Shown in pieces: positions 26,519 through 34,585 of a stretch of 64,000 nucleotides of DNA. Position 1 is the first letter of the stretch. Each line of letters begins with the position of its first letter. Below the pieces are notes generated by a model. It was not told where the DNA came from, searched no databases, and saw nothing but the letters and a program-made list of their open reading frames with translations. Origin of the DNA: Bifidobacterium scardovii JCM 12489 = DSM 13734 (GTDB lineage: Bacteria; Actinomycetota; Actinomycetes; Actinomycetales; Bifidobacteriaceae); the NCBI RefSeq assembly GCF_001042635.1, contig NZ_AP012331.1:2604001-2668000 (forward strand). The letters run 5' to 3'. Made by a program: the position numbers and the translations under genes.

Positions 26519-26575
26519 CGTCAGACCTTCTCTCAAGTTATCTTCGTCGATGCCTTATGTTGTGGGATATCCATA

Positions 26576-26625
26576 CCAAATTTGGATAATTCCAAATTAT
26601 AATCTTGACAATCCCAAATAGTCAA
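26576..26625 (-). promoter_or_regulatory. Promoter and palindromic operator of the PTS gene
   Basis: On the minus strand TTGACT (26620-26625) and TATAAT (26596-26601) are spaced by 18 bases. The palindrome AATTTGGA-TAAT-TCCAAATT (26579-26598) overlaps the -10 and the transcript start. A second overlapping palindrome, CCAAATTTGG, lies at 26576-26585 and a third half-site, CCCAAAT, at 26613-26619. The divergent DeoR-type gene is the obvious source of the repressor. Confidence 0.75.
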
Positions 26626-26719
26626 CCGAGCGACACGCCGACAGCAAAGAACCATCAGCACCGCAGAATCACCAGTATTCTGGCATAGGACAGCACACAC
26701 CACCGAGGAAGGCGCTCGC

Positions 26720-27580
26720 ATGGGAACTCCATCGATTCTTGGGAAAAAAGAAGTGCGCCGCCAACGTATCGTGGAGTTGCTCGCCTCCACACCGCTCAGC
26801 TCCATCGCGCAGCTGGCGCAGGAACTCGGCGTGTCCGACGAGACCATTCGCACCGATCTGAAGTCCACGGAACTGCGCGATCAGGTGATCCAAGCACACG
26901 GCAGCGTGGCCCTCGGCGCCTCCTCCGCGGGAACCGGCGTGCCGTTCCAATTCCGGCGGTCCGTCAACACGCAGATCAAAACGCATCTGGCCAACCGCGC
27001 GGCCGAGCTCATATCCCCAGGCAGTACGGTAGCCATCGAGCACAGCGGCGTTGGCAGCATGCTGGCGGAGGCCATTGTGGACCGCCCCGAGCTGAGCGAT
27101 ACCATCACACTGATCACCAACTCGTTCCCCATCATCGCATTGCTCATCGAACGCCACAGCCGCATGCGCACCGTATTTCTGGGAGGCCGTTTCATCGAAG
27201 GGCAGCTCAACACCTACGGTTCGACCACCATCGACCAAATGAGCCGCATGCACGGAGACATGGCGTTTCTCAGCCCGGCGGCAGTCAGCGGCGCGCTGGC
27301 GGTGACCGGATTCGTCGAGGACGACGTGGCGTTCAAGACCACGCTTATGTGTCAGTGCAGCCGCAGCGTGCTGCTGCTCGACAAGTCGAAGATGGGAAAG
27401 ACCGCGCTGCTCGACATCAATCACGTCTACGACTACGACTACGTCGTCACCGACGCGGATTTCGACACCGAGCAACGGCAGGCATTGGCTGACCACAACG
27501 CGTCCGTCATCGACATTCGCTGCCCGGGCGCCGGGCCGGCCACGGCCGGTTCACGGAATGCCGACAGGGCCATCCACTAG
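26720..27580 (+). CDS. DeoR/GlpR family transcriptional regulator
   Basis: A 286-residue regulator. The N-terminal helix-turn-helix is EVRRQRIVELLASTPLSSIA followed by QELGVSDETIRTDLKS (about residues 10-50). The C-terminal DeoR sensor domain holds ITNSFPIIALLIERHSRM, VFLGGRFIEGQLNTYGS, DMAFLSPAAVSG and VLLLDKSKMGKTALLDIN. DeoR sensors bind phosphorylated sugars, which fits control of a neighbouring PTS. GAGGAAGG lies seven bases before the ATG. It is divergent from the PTS gene across a 200-base control region and is followed after 11 bases by trmD. Confidence 0.9.
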   Translation: MGTPSILGKKEVRRQRIVELLASTPLSSIAQLAQELGVSDETIRTDLKSTELRDQVIQAHGSVALGASSAGTGVPFQFRRSVNTQIKTHLANRAAELISPGSTVAIEHSGVGSMLAEAIVDRPELSDTITLITNSFPIIALLIERHSRMRTVFLGGRFIEGQLNTYGSTTIDQMSRMHGDMAFLSPAAVSGALAVTGFVEDDVAFKTTLMCQCSRSVLLLDKSKMGKTALLDINHVYDYDYVVTDADFDTEQRQALADHNASVIDIRCPGAGPATAGSRNADRAIH

Positions 27581-27591
27581 GCTATGGGACT

Positions 27592-28515
27592 ATGAAGATC
27601 GACATCGTTTCCGTGTTTCCCGAGTATTTCGAGGTTCTGAACCTAAGCCTGTTCGGCAAGGCGCAGGCCAAGGGACTTATCGACGTGTCCGCGCACAACC
27701 TGCGCGACTGGACGCATGACGTGCATCATTCGGTGGACGATACGCCGGTCGGCGGCGGGGCCGGCATGGTGATGAAGCCGGAGGTATGGGCCGAGTGCCT
27801 GGATGAGCTGCTCGGCCCGCCCGCCGCGAAGAGCACCGCCGCGGACGATGGCGGAGCGGACGGCAACGGCGCGGACGGCGCCGCATCGGAATCCGCACCC
27901 GCCGATCCGGCCGCCGGCGAGGCCGCCACGAGGGTGCCGGAATCCGCGGAACCAACGGAGGTCTCCCCCATTCTGATTTTTCCGAATCCGTCGGCGCCGC
28001 TGTTCACCCAGCGCGACGCGACCGAGTTGTCCCACGCCGGGCATCTGCTGTTCGGTTGCGGGCGCTACGAGGGGTACGACGCACGCATCCCCGAGTATTA
28101 CCGCGCGCAAGGCGTCGATGTGCGCGAGTACTCGATCGGCGATTACGTGCTCAACGGCGGCGAAGTGGCCGTATCGGTGATGCTGGAGGCGATCACCCGG
28201 CTGCTGCCCGGATTCATGGGCAACCCCGAATCGACCGTCGAGGAATCGTATACGGGAGAAGACGCGCTGCTGGAGCACCGGCAGTACACCAAGCCGGCCC
28301 AGTGGCGGGGCATCGCGGTTCCGGACGTGCTGCTGTCCGGAGACCACGGCAAGGTCGACCGGTTCCGCAGGGACGAGGCGCTGGCGCGCACCGATGCGAT
28401 CCGCCCGGATCTCATCGAACGGCTCGATTGTTCGGCACTCGACAAGGCCGACCGCAAAACGCTGATCGGACTCGGCTGGGAGGTTTCCGCCGCGCATCCG
28501 CGGCGTCTCGCGTAG
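27592..28515 (+). CDS. trmD: tRNA (guanine-N1)-methyltransferase
   Basis: TrmD methylates G37 of tRNAs, preventing frameshifts. The 307-residue protein has VFPEYFEVLNLSLFGKAQAK, HHSVDDTPVGGGAGMVMKPE, the trefoil-knot SAM site LFGCGRYEGYDARIPEYY and EYSIGDYVLNGGEVAV, and PGFMGNPESTVEESYTG. An Ala/Asp/Gly-rich insert of about 45 residues (about 78-122) interrupts the usual sequence between the MKPE helix and the ILIFPNPSAPLF strand. TAGGCT lies eight bases before the ATG, which suggests a leaderless start independent of the DeoR gene. Normally next to rimM; here separated from it by the PTS cassette. Confidence 0.95.
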   Translation: MKIDIVSVFPEYFEVLNLSLFGKAQAKGLIDVSAHNLRDWTHDVHHSVDDTPVGGGAGMVMKPEVWAECLDELLGPPAAKSTAADDGGADGNGADGAASESAPADPAAGEAATRVPESAEPTEVSPILIFPNPSAPLFTQRDATELSHAGHLLFGCGRYEGYDARIPEYYRAQGVDVREYSIGDYVLNGGEVAVSVMLEAITRLLPGFMGNPESTVEESYTGEDALLEHRQYTKPAQWRGIAVPDVLLSGDHGKVDRFRRDEALARTDAIRPDLIERLDCSALDKADRKTLIGLGWEVSAAHPRRLA

Positions 28516-28567
28516 AGGCTCACGCCGCCACGTTCCCGCGAGCCGTTCCAGGCACAAGGCAACAATC

Positions 28568-28604
28568 GATGAGGGCCGGCCCCATCTGGGACCGGCCCTC
28601 ATCG
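28568..28604. terminator. Hairpin after trmD
   Basis: CGATGAGGGCCGG and CCGGCCCTCATCG form a long stem with an inner GGG/CCC pairing around ATCT, between the convergent trmD and nitroreductase genes. A T-tract is not obvious. Confidence 0.6.
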
Positions 28605-28623
28605 GCGATGGCACGCGTTCGGC

Positions 28624-29226
28624 TTACAGACCGAAGACCTTGACGCGGTTCTCGACAGACTGCTTGTCGACCGGGCCGGCCGGCTGCGCGACGGCGCCGA
28701 ACGGCATTTGGGCCTGCAGCTTCCAGTTGGACGGCAGGCCGAACTCGGCGGCGACCGCCTCATCGATCAGCGGGTTGTAGTGCTGCAGGGAAGCGCCGAG
28801 GCCCTTCTCCGCCAGCGCGGTCCACACGCCGAGCTGGAGCATGCCGGCCGCATCGCGGGCGAAGCCCGGGAAGTTGTCCTTGTAGGCCGGGAAGCTCTTC
28901 TGCAGCTGCGCGGTCACGTCGGCATCGTCGTAGAACAGCACGGTGCCGTGGCCCGCGGCGAAGCCATCGATCTTGGCTTCGGTGGACTTGAAGGCCTCGG
29001 CGTCGGGAACGACGGCGCGCAGCGTCTCCTTGACGACGCCCCACAGCTTCTGATTGGCATCGCCGAACAGCACGACGGCGCGCTGCGGCTGCGAATTGAA
29101 GGCGCTCGGCACCTCGACGGTGACGTCCTCGACCAGCTTGACGATCTCCTGATCGCTGATCGGGGAATCACTCGTCAGCGCGTACTGCGAGCGGCGGGCC
29201 TTCAGGTCCTCGACAAAATTCGACAT
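28624..29226 (-). CDS. Nitroreductase family protein (Frm2/YdiE-like FMN oxidoreductase)
   Basis: A 200-residue FMN-dependent oxidoreductase. RRSQYALTSDSPISDQEIVK (residues 11-30) and EVPSAFNSQPQRAVVLFG carry the FMN-phosphate and flavin contacts of the nitroreductase fold; MLQLGVWTALAEKGLGASLQ is the dimer helix. The pattern matches the short subfamily that includes fungal Frm2 and bacterial stress-linked homologues. Likely substrates are quinones or nitroaromatics, as inference. AAAGG lies eight bases before the ATG, and TTGGCA-N17-TATCGC on the minus strand is a possible promoter. A 36-bp palindrome lies about 140 bases upstream. Confidence 0.85.
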   Translation of the reverse strand: MSNFVEDLKARRSQYALTSDSPISDQEIVKLVEDVTVEVPSAFNSQPQRAVVLFGDANQKLWGVVKETLRAVVPDAEAFKSTEAKIDGFAAGHGTVLFYDDADVTAQLQKSFPAYKDNFPGFARDAAGMLQLGVWTALAEKGLGASLQHYNPLIDEAVAAEFGLPSNWKLQAQMPFGAVAQPAGPVDKQSVENRVKVFGL

Positions 29227-29364
29227 GACATCTGCCTTTCTGTTGCGGTTCTACGATCGGAGCATCGACGGAGCGGATATACCCCTTATCGCGATATCTC
29301 GATTCGATATATTTGCCAAGATCTACGGTACTGAATTCGTCTGCGCCCCACGTCGACATTCACC

Positions 29365-29400
29365 ATCAGAATATTGTGAGCTATCTCACACTATTCTGAT
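29365..29400. promoter_or_regulatory. AT-rich 36-bp palindrome between rsmD and the nitroreductase gene
   Basis: ATCAGAATATTGTGAG (29365-29380) and CTCACACTATTCTGAT (29385-29400) are inverted with one mismatch around CTAT. Both flanking genes are on the minus strand; the site is 24 bases after the rsmD stop and upstream of the nitroreductase. It may be the rsmD terminator or a regulator-binding site. Confidence 0.5.
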
Positions 29401-29423
29401 CACCGTGTCCAAACATCTCCCGG

Positions 29424-30008
29424 TCAGCCCGCGTCCTCGTTGAATTCGATGTAGAACACGGCGGTTTCGCCATAGTCGCGCTGCTCGGAGACGCTCCAGC
29501 CGGCCGGCGGCGTCGGGTCATCGGACCGGGCGGAACGCTCCAGCACGATCAGCGTGCGGTCGCCGGCCGCGCCGGACCGGACCAGATCGGCGAGCAGACG
29601 GTCGCACACTTCGGTCGCGAAGACATACGGCGGATCGATGAACACCACGTCGAACGGCTGCGGCGCGGTGACCGACGCGTATTTTTCGGCTTTCGCCCTG
29701 ATGACGCGGGCATTCATGCCCGGCTCCCACGCACGGTGGCGCTTGAGCGCGGTCAGCGTCACGGCGATCAGCGAGGCGGCCGGGCCGTTCGCCTCGACGG
29801 CCACAAGCTCGCGGGCGCCGCGGCTCAGCGCCTCGACGCCCAGCGCGCCGGTGCCCGCGAACAGATCGAGCACCCGGGCGTCATCCAGCACACCCAACGA
29901 ATCGAGATGGGAGAAGATCGCCTCTTTGGTGCGGTCGGTGGTCGGCCGCGTACCGCTTTTCGGCGTGGTCAGCGCCACGCCCTTGAATCGTCCGGAAATC
30001 ACGCGCAT
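29424..30008 (-). CDS. rsmD: 16S rRNA (guanine966-N2)-methyltransferase
   Basis: RsmD methylates G966 of 16S rRNA in the small subunit. The 194-residue protein begins MRVISGRFKGVALTTPKSG, has TDRTKEAIFSHLDSLG, the SAM-binding VLDLFAGTGALGVEALSRGA (about residues 46-65) and the catalytic FDVVFIDPPYVF (DPPY). The start at 30008 matches the family N-terminus; two further upstream in-frame starts exist. It follows recG after 90 bases, the usual order in actinobacteria. Confidence 0.93.
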   Translation of the reverse strand: MRVISGRFKGVALTTPKSGTRPTTDRTKEAIFSHLDSLGVLDDARVLDLFAGTGALGVEALSRGARELVAVEANGPAASLIAVTLTALKRHRAWEPGMNARVIRAKAEKYASVTAPQPFDVVFIDPPYVFATEVCDRLLADLVRSGAAGDRTLIVLERSARSDDPTPPAGWSVSEQRDYGETAVFYIEFNEDAG

Positions 30009-30098
30009 GCGCACCATGTTCTCAGGCACCGGTGACGATGACTCTCGCGATCCCGAGCATGCTTGGACATCCGGTCTGTCGATGGCGCCGCTACGGCA

Positions 30099-32597
30099 TC
30101 ACGACGATGTCAGGAAGGTCTCGTTTCCCCGCGTGAAGTCCAGCACGGCACCGGCGAGCTGCACTTCACCGGACAACGACGGATCGGCCTGCAGCAACCG
30201 TTCCGCGCGGGCGCGGGCGTCGGCGATGATGTCGGCGTCCTTGACCACGCGCAGCAGCTTTAGGCTGGACTTGCCGCCCGACTGCGCGTCGCCGAGCACA
30301 TCGCCGGCACCGCGGAATTCCAAATCGGCCTGCGCGATTTGAGAACCGTCCAGCGTGCCCTGGATCACCTGCAGCCGCTGTTCGGCCGGCGACCCCGGCT
30401 CGGCGCGGGAGATCAGGAACGCCCAGCTGTTGGTGCCGCCGCGCCCGACGCGGCCGCGCAGCTGGTGCAGCTGCGACAGGCCGTAACGGTCCGCGTCGAA
30501 GATCACGATGCAACTGGCCTGAGGCACGTCCACGCCGACCTCGATCACCGTGGTGGCCACCAGAATCGGCGTCGCGCCATCGGCGAATTCCTCCATCACC
30601 CGGGTCTTCGTCTCATCGTCGTCGCGCCCCGTGAGCGTGGCGAACGCAACGCCCTGGAACTGCGGCAACCCGGACAGCCGATCGACGATTTCATGCACCG
30701 AATGCAGCGGCGGGCGCTGCTCACGCTCGTCGTCCGTCTGCTGGTCGGCCGACGGGCCGCCACCGGCCTGCCGGGCCGCCGGGGCACCTCCCGCGGCGCC
30801 GGAAACGGCCAGTCGACGCTCGCGGGCGAACGCGTCGGACTCGTCGTATACGCCGATGCCGGTGTCGCCGGACGCGTCCCCGGACTCGTCCTCGTCCGCG
30901 TCGATGCGCGGGCAGACCACGTAGGCCCGCTCCCCCGCGTCGATGCGCTGGCGCAGATGCGCGAACATGTTGGCCATCGTGCGCCCGTCAGCCTCGGGCA
31001 CGATGAACGTACGGATCGGCTTGCGCCCTCCCGGCAGCTCGGTCAGCCACGAGATGTCCAGATCGCCGAACCAGGTCATGGCGGCCGTGCGCGGGATCGG
31101 CGTCGCGGTCATGACCAGCAGATGCGGCGCCATATCCGCCTTCGTCCGCAGCGACTCACGCTGCTCGACGCCGAAGCGATGCTGCTCGTCGATCACCGCC
31201 AACGCCAGGTTCGGCGCCTGGAAGGTCTTGGAGAATGCGGCATGCGTGGCCACGATGATGCACGGCTCCCCGCTGGCGGCCTGCGCAAGCGCGCGGCGAC
31301 GCGCGGCCAGTTTCATGCCGCCGGTCAGCAGGATGACCGGGATCTTCGGATCGACCTTGCCAACCATGGCGCCGATCGTGGCGTGATGCTGCTCGGCGAG
31401 CACCTGCGTCGGAGCCACCAGCACCGCCTGACGGCCCGAGCCGACCGCCTGCAGCAGCGCCGCCAGCGCGACCACGGTTTTTCCGGAGCCGACCTCGCCC
31501 TGCAGCAGGCGCTGCATCGGATAGTCGCGAGCCATATCGGCGCCGATGTCGTCGACGACCTCCCGCTGCCCAGCGGTCAGCGCGAACGGCAATGACGCAA
31601 TGAACCGATCGCGGACGGACAGGTCCGCGCACGGCGCGGCATCGGCCTTATGCGCATGCTGCCGGGCCTGCAGCAGCGCGACCTGGCAGACGAACGCCTC
31701 CTCGTAGCGCATCGTGTCGATGGCGCGCTTGAACGCGGCGGTGGTGTCGGGCTCGTGGATCGCGGCGAACGCATCGGCGCGGTGCATCAGCTGCCGATCG
31801 GCACGCACCGATTCGGGAAGGATGTCGGGGATCATGCGGCGCAGTGTCTCGCGCGCGGCGGCAACGCCCGCCTCGCCGTCGTTCCCGTCAACGCCCGTTT
31901 CCGGCGCATGCGCGTCATCCGGCGCTGCCGGCTCCTCGTCGCCGGCCAAGGCATGCAGAAAGCCCAGAATCGATTCGTGGATATGCTCGCTGGAGATGCG
32001 CGATGTCGCGTGGTAGACCGGGCGCGGCCGGCAGACGCGGCGCAGGCCGGCCTCCATCGTGTCCGCATCGTAGCGCAGCGCGGACGACGCGGGAACAAAC
32101 ATGGCGTCATCGGCGCCGGCATCCGTCGGCTCGCTCATTCCCCCGGGCGCGACAGTCAGTATTTCCGGATGCGTGAACTGCAGCTGCCCGTTGAACTCGC
32201 TCGGTTGCCCCGACACGACCGCGCCGGCGCCGGCACGCAGCCGCATACTCAGCCAGTCGACATACTGCTTCTTGTACGAGAAGAACACGAGCCGGGCCAC
32301 GGATCCGGCCACATGGCGCGAGCGGGCGAACGCCGCATCGTCGATCAGCGCCTCCAGCCGGTACCCCCGGCGCGCAATCATCGGCACGACGCGCAGATCG
32401 CGGATCACGCCGGCGAACGCCATCGTCTCGCCGATGCGCGCCTCGCGGATCGCCCGCAGCGGCACCGGATCGGTGACGCGGAACGGATAATAGGTCAGCG
32501 CATCGGCGACCGAGACGATGCCCAATGACTTGAGCGCGCCGGCACGCCTCTTGTTCGTCATCAGCGACGCAATCGGGGTTTCCAACGTAATGCTCAT
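30099..32597 (-). CDS. recG: ATP-dependent DNA helicase RecG
   Basis: RecG remodels stalled replication forks and branched DNA. The 832-residue protein has the wedge domain (about 1-170), Walker A RLLQGEVGSGKTVVALAALL (about residues 375-394), the DEQH box VIDEQHRFGVEQRE, motif III LLVMTATPIPRT, and motifs V-VI with VATTVIEVGVDVPQA and QLHQLRGRVGRGG. Two low-complexity inserts are unusual: one at about 235-260 and one of roughly 65 residues (about 570-640) before VHEIVDRLSGLPQFQG. CACAAT lies eight bases before the ATG, without a ribosome binding site. Confidence 0.95.
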   Translation of the reverse strand: MSITLETPIASLMTNKRRAGALKSLGIVSVADALTYYPFRVTDPVPLRAIREARIGETMAFAGVIRDLRVVPMIARRGYRLEALIDDAAFARSRHVAGSVARLVFFSYKKQYVDWLSMRLRAGAGAVVSGQPSEFNGQLQFTHPEILTVAPGGMSEPTDAGADDAMFVPASSALRYDADTMEAGLRRVCRPRPVYHATSRISSEHIHESILGFLHALAGDEEPAAPDDAHAPETGVDGNDGEAGVAAARETLRRMIPDILPESVRADRQLMHRADAFAAIHEPDTTAAFKRAIDTMRYEEAFVCQVALLQARQHAHKADAAPCADLSVRDRFIASLPFALTAGQREVVDDIGADMARDYPMQRLLQGEVGSGKTVVALAALLQAVGSGRQAVLVAPTQVLAEQHHATIGAMVGKVDPKIPVILLTGGMKLAARRRALAQAASGEPCIIVATHAAFSKTFQAPNLALAVIDEQHRFGVEQRESLRTKADMAPHLLVMTATPIPRTAAMTWFGDLDISWLTELPGGRKPIRTFIVPEADGRTMANMFAHLRQRIDAGERAYVVCPRIDADEDESGDASGDTGIGVYDESDAFARERRLAVSGAAGGAPAARQAGGGPSADQQTDDEREQRPPLHSVHEIVDRLSGLPQFQGVAFATLTGRDDDETKTRVMEEFADGATPILVATTVIEVGVDVPQASCIVIFDADRYGLSQLHQLRGRVGRGGTNSWAFLISRAEPGSPAEQRLQVIQGTLDGSQIAQADLEFRGAGDVLGDAQSGGKSSLKLLRVVKDADIIADARARAERLLQADPSLSGEVQLAGAVLDFTRGNETFLTSS

Positions 32598-32689
32598 GGG
32601 TACTCATTGTGGCCGACCACGCCGACACCTCCGGCGCCGCCGGCGGCATAAACATGCCGGCGGAACACGCGCACCGCACAGCGCAACGC

Positions 32690-32728
32690 AAAGAAAAAGC
32701 CCCGGGGTCTTGCGACTACCGGGGCTTA
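32690..32728 (-). terminator. Rho-independent terminator of rpmB
   Basis: On the minus strand AGCCCCGG pairs with CCGGGGCT, followed by TTTTTCTTT. It lies 20 bases after the rpmB stop and before recG. Confidence 0.85.
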
Positions 32729-32746
32729 AGCTTGCTATCTCGCGAT

Positions 32747-32941
32747 TCACGCGGCCACACGCTGAACCTTGCCAGCCTTGAGGCACTTGACGCACACGCG
32801 AACGCGAACGTTCTCGCCGTCGATCGTGGTGCGAACCGGCTGCAGGTTCGGGCGGAAGGTGCGCTTATTGCGGATATGCGAATGCGAAACGGTGAAACCG
32901 GTCTGCGGTCCCTTGCCGCACACTGCGCAACGAGCTGCCAT
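32747..32941 (-). CDS. rpmB: 50S ribosomal protein L28
   Basis: L28 is a small protein of the large subunit. The 64-residue sequence has [20 protein letters not shown] and the C-terminal [13 protein letters not shown], so both cysteine pairs of the zinc-binding form are present, as in L32 in this genome. It has its own promoter and terminator. Confidence 0.96.
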   Translation of the reverse strand: MAARCAVCGKGPQTGFTVSHSHIRNKRTFRPNLQPVRTTIDGENVRVRVCVKCLKAGKVQRVAA

Positions 32942-33379
32942 GTTGGACTCCCTATTAATTCTTTAGACTTGCAAGTCTTGCGTTATTCGCACCGCACCAT
33001 GGGGTACGGCAGAACACACAACTTCACTAATATACCGCGCAATACCGGACAATGCAACACAAGCGTGTATCATACGGCGGCGGCACACGCCGGAAAACGT
33101 TGCCGCATATGCGTTCCTTCACTATAAGGCACACGCGCGACCCGCCCCGAGACCTCGCCGGCGGCCGCCGCGAATCAGGGACGCCGCGGATGTGGGGTGG
33201 CCGGCACGGGTGCACGCGCCCGCACCCGATAGACCCAGGCTTCCCCGACGCTCAGCTGAAGGCGTAGCATCGGCGCTACCCCCGCAAAATCATCCGCTGT
33301 GCCTATTGCCGCTTTCAGCAAACATTCATAAACTCACGGTACAACTCAAAATATCTGAGGGTCTGTCAAGGAGGATGCC
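32942..33379. other. Divergent intergenic region, rpmB / PfkB-family gene
   Basis: The region carries the rpmB promoter on one side and, on the other, TTGCCG (33307-33312) and TAAACT (33330-33335) with 17-base spacing for the PfkB-family gene. The 200 bases between them are GC-rich and show no supported gene or RNA. Confidence 0.55.
33029..33057 (-). promoter_or_regulatory. Promoter of rpmB
   Basis: On the minus strand TTGCAT (33052-33057) and TATATT (33029-33034) are spaced by 17 bases, about 90 bases upstream of rpmB. Confidence 0.65.
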
Positions 33380-34447
33380 ATGCTCAGTCGCATCGGTGAA
33401 TATTTTGCACACCAGCGCGAGGAACAGGCGCGCAAACCCAATCATGCGGTGATATCGCTCGGCCACGTTTGGGTGGACATCATGATGGATGTCAACGGCG
33501 TGCCGAAGGCCGGCGGATTCGCGGTGTCCGACCACACCACGGCGGCCGTCGGCGGCAGCTACCGCGTGCTGCAGGCAGTCAGTCGCATGGGCGTCGAGGC
33601 CGATCACGCCGGCATCATCGGCACCGGGCCATGGGCCAGCATCGTGCGCAAGACCTTCAGCGACCACGAGATCACGCACATCGGCCAGGACCGGCTCGAC
33701 ACGGATTCCGGCTTCCGCTTGGTGCTGGGCGATGAGGACCATCGCAAGACCTATATCGCCACATACGGTGCGGAGGCCCAAGGAGACGAGACCACCTTCG
33801 ACTGCGTGGAGCCCGCCGCCGGCGACATCATCCACATCAGCGGCAACACGCTGATGGACCACACCGCCGCCGGCATCGACGAATTCGTGCAGCGGGCAGG
33901 CACCGACCCGAACGCCCGCGATTACCGGATCGTCCTCAACCCGACGAACACGCTTTCGCTGGTCAACGACCACCTGCTGGAGGACCTTGTGCTGGCTCGC
34001 CCGACATGGTCGTGCAACCGGCAGGAGGCCATCACGCTGGCCGAACGGCTCGGCGTGCCGCAGGAATCCGACGACGGGCTGACCGTTGGCGGCGGATTCG
34101 ACAAGGCGATGGCGCGGCTGTGCGAGTCGCTGGGCGCCACGCTGCGCGCGCCGCTGGTCGTGCGCGCCGGATCGCGCGGCGCATGGGTGCGCACGCCGGG
34201 CGGCGACGTCATCCATATCGAGGGGTATCCGACCAAGGCCACGCACACCCGCTCGGCCGGGTCATGCCATACCGGCACGATGTGCGCGATGCTGGCGCGC
34301 GGCTGGTCGCTGACCGATGCCGTGCAGATCGCGAACGCCGCGGCGTCGCTGGCCATCCAGCGCAGCATCAGCGGCGTGCCCGACTGCCCGACCTACGACG
34401 AGGCCATCGCCAAGGTCGAGGAAAGCGACCCGACGCCGGTGAAGTAA
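33380..34447 (+). CDS. PfkB (ribokinase-like) family protein lacking the usual catalytic Asp
   Basis: A 355-residue protein with the ribokinase fold: AVISLGHVWVDIMMDVNGVP at the start, AVGGSYRVLQAVSRMGVEA (family motif 1 region), then LVVRAGSRGAWVRTPGGDV. In active PfkB kinases the next motif is DTxGAGDxFxG, whose last Asp is the catalytic base. Here the aligned stretch is HTRSAGSCHTGTMCAMLARG, so both Asp positions are replaced (His and Ser). The nucleotide-binding end NAAASLAIQR is kept. It may be a binding protein, a regulator or an enzyme with altered chemistry. AAGGAGG lies six bases before the ATG. It stands alone with its own promoter. Confidence 0.8.
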   Translation: MLSRIGEYFAHQREEQARKPNHAVISLGHVWVDIMMDVNGVPKAGGFAVSDHTTAAVGGSYRVLQAVSRMGVEADHAGIIGTGPWASIVRKTFSDHEITHIGQDRLDTDSGFRLVLGDEDHRKTYIATYGAEAQGDETTFDCVEPAAGDIIHISGNTLMDHTAAGIDEFVQRAGTDPNARDYRIVLNPTNTLSLVNDHLLEDLVLARPTWSCNRQEAITLAERLGVPQESDDGLTVGGGFDKAMARLCESLGATLRAPLVVRAGSRGAWVRTPGGDVIHIEGYPTKATHTRSAGSCHTGTMCAMLARGWSLTDAVQIANAAASLAIQRSISGVPDCPTYDEAIAKVEESDPTPVK

Positions 34448-34585
34448 CCGCCACGGCCTGGACTCCCCCGCCGCGGCACCGGTTTTCCGCGCCGCGGCGA
34501 ATTCATCCTCTGTTCACGGATAGCGTGGCCTTCCCGCCTGCGCCAGACCGTAGGATGGAGGATGAGCTGACGTCAGGAGTTATGT

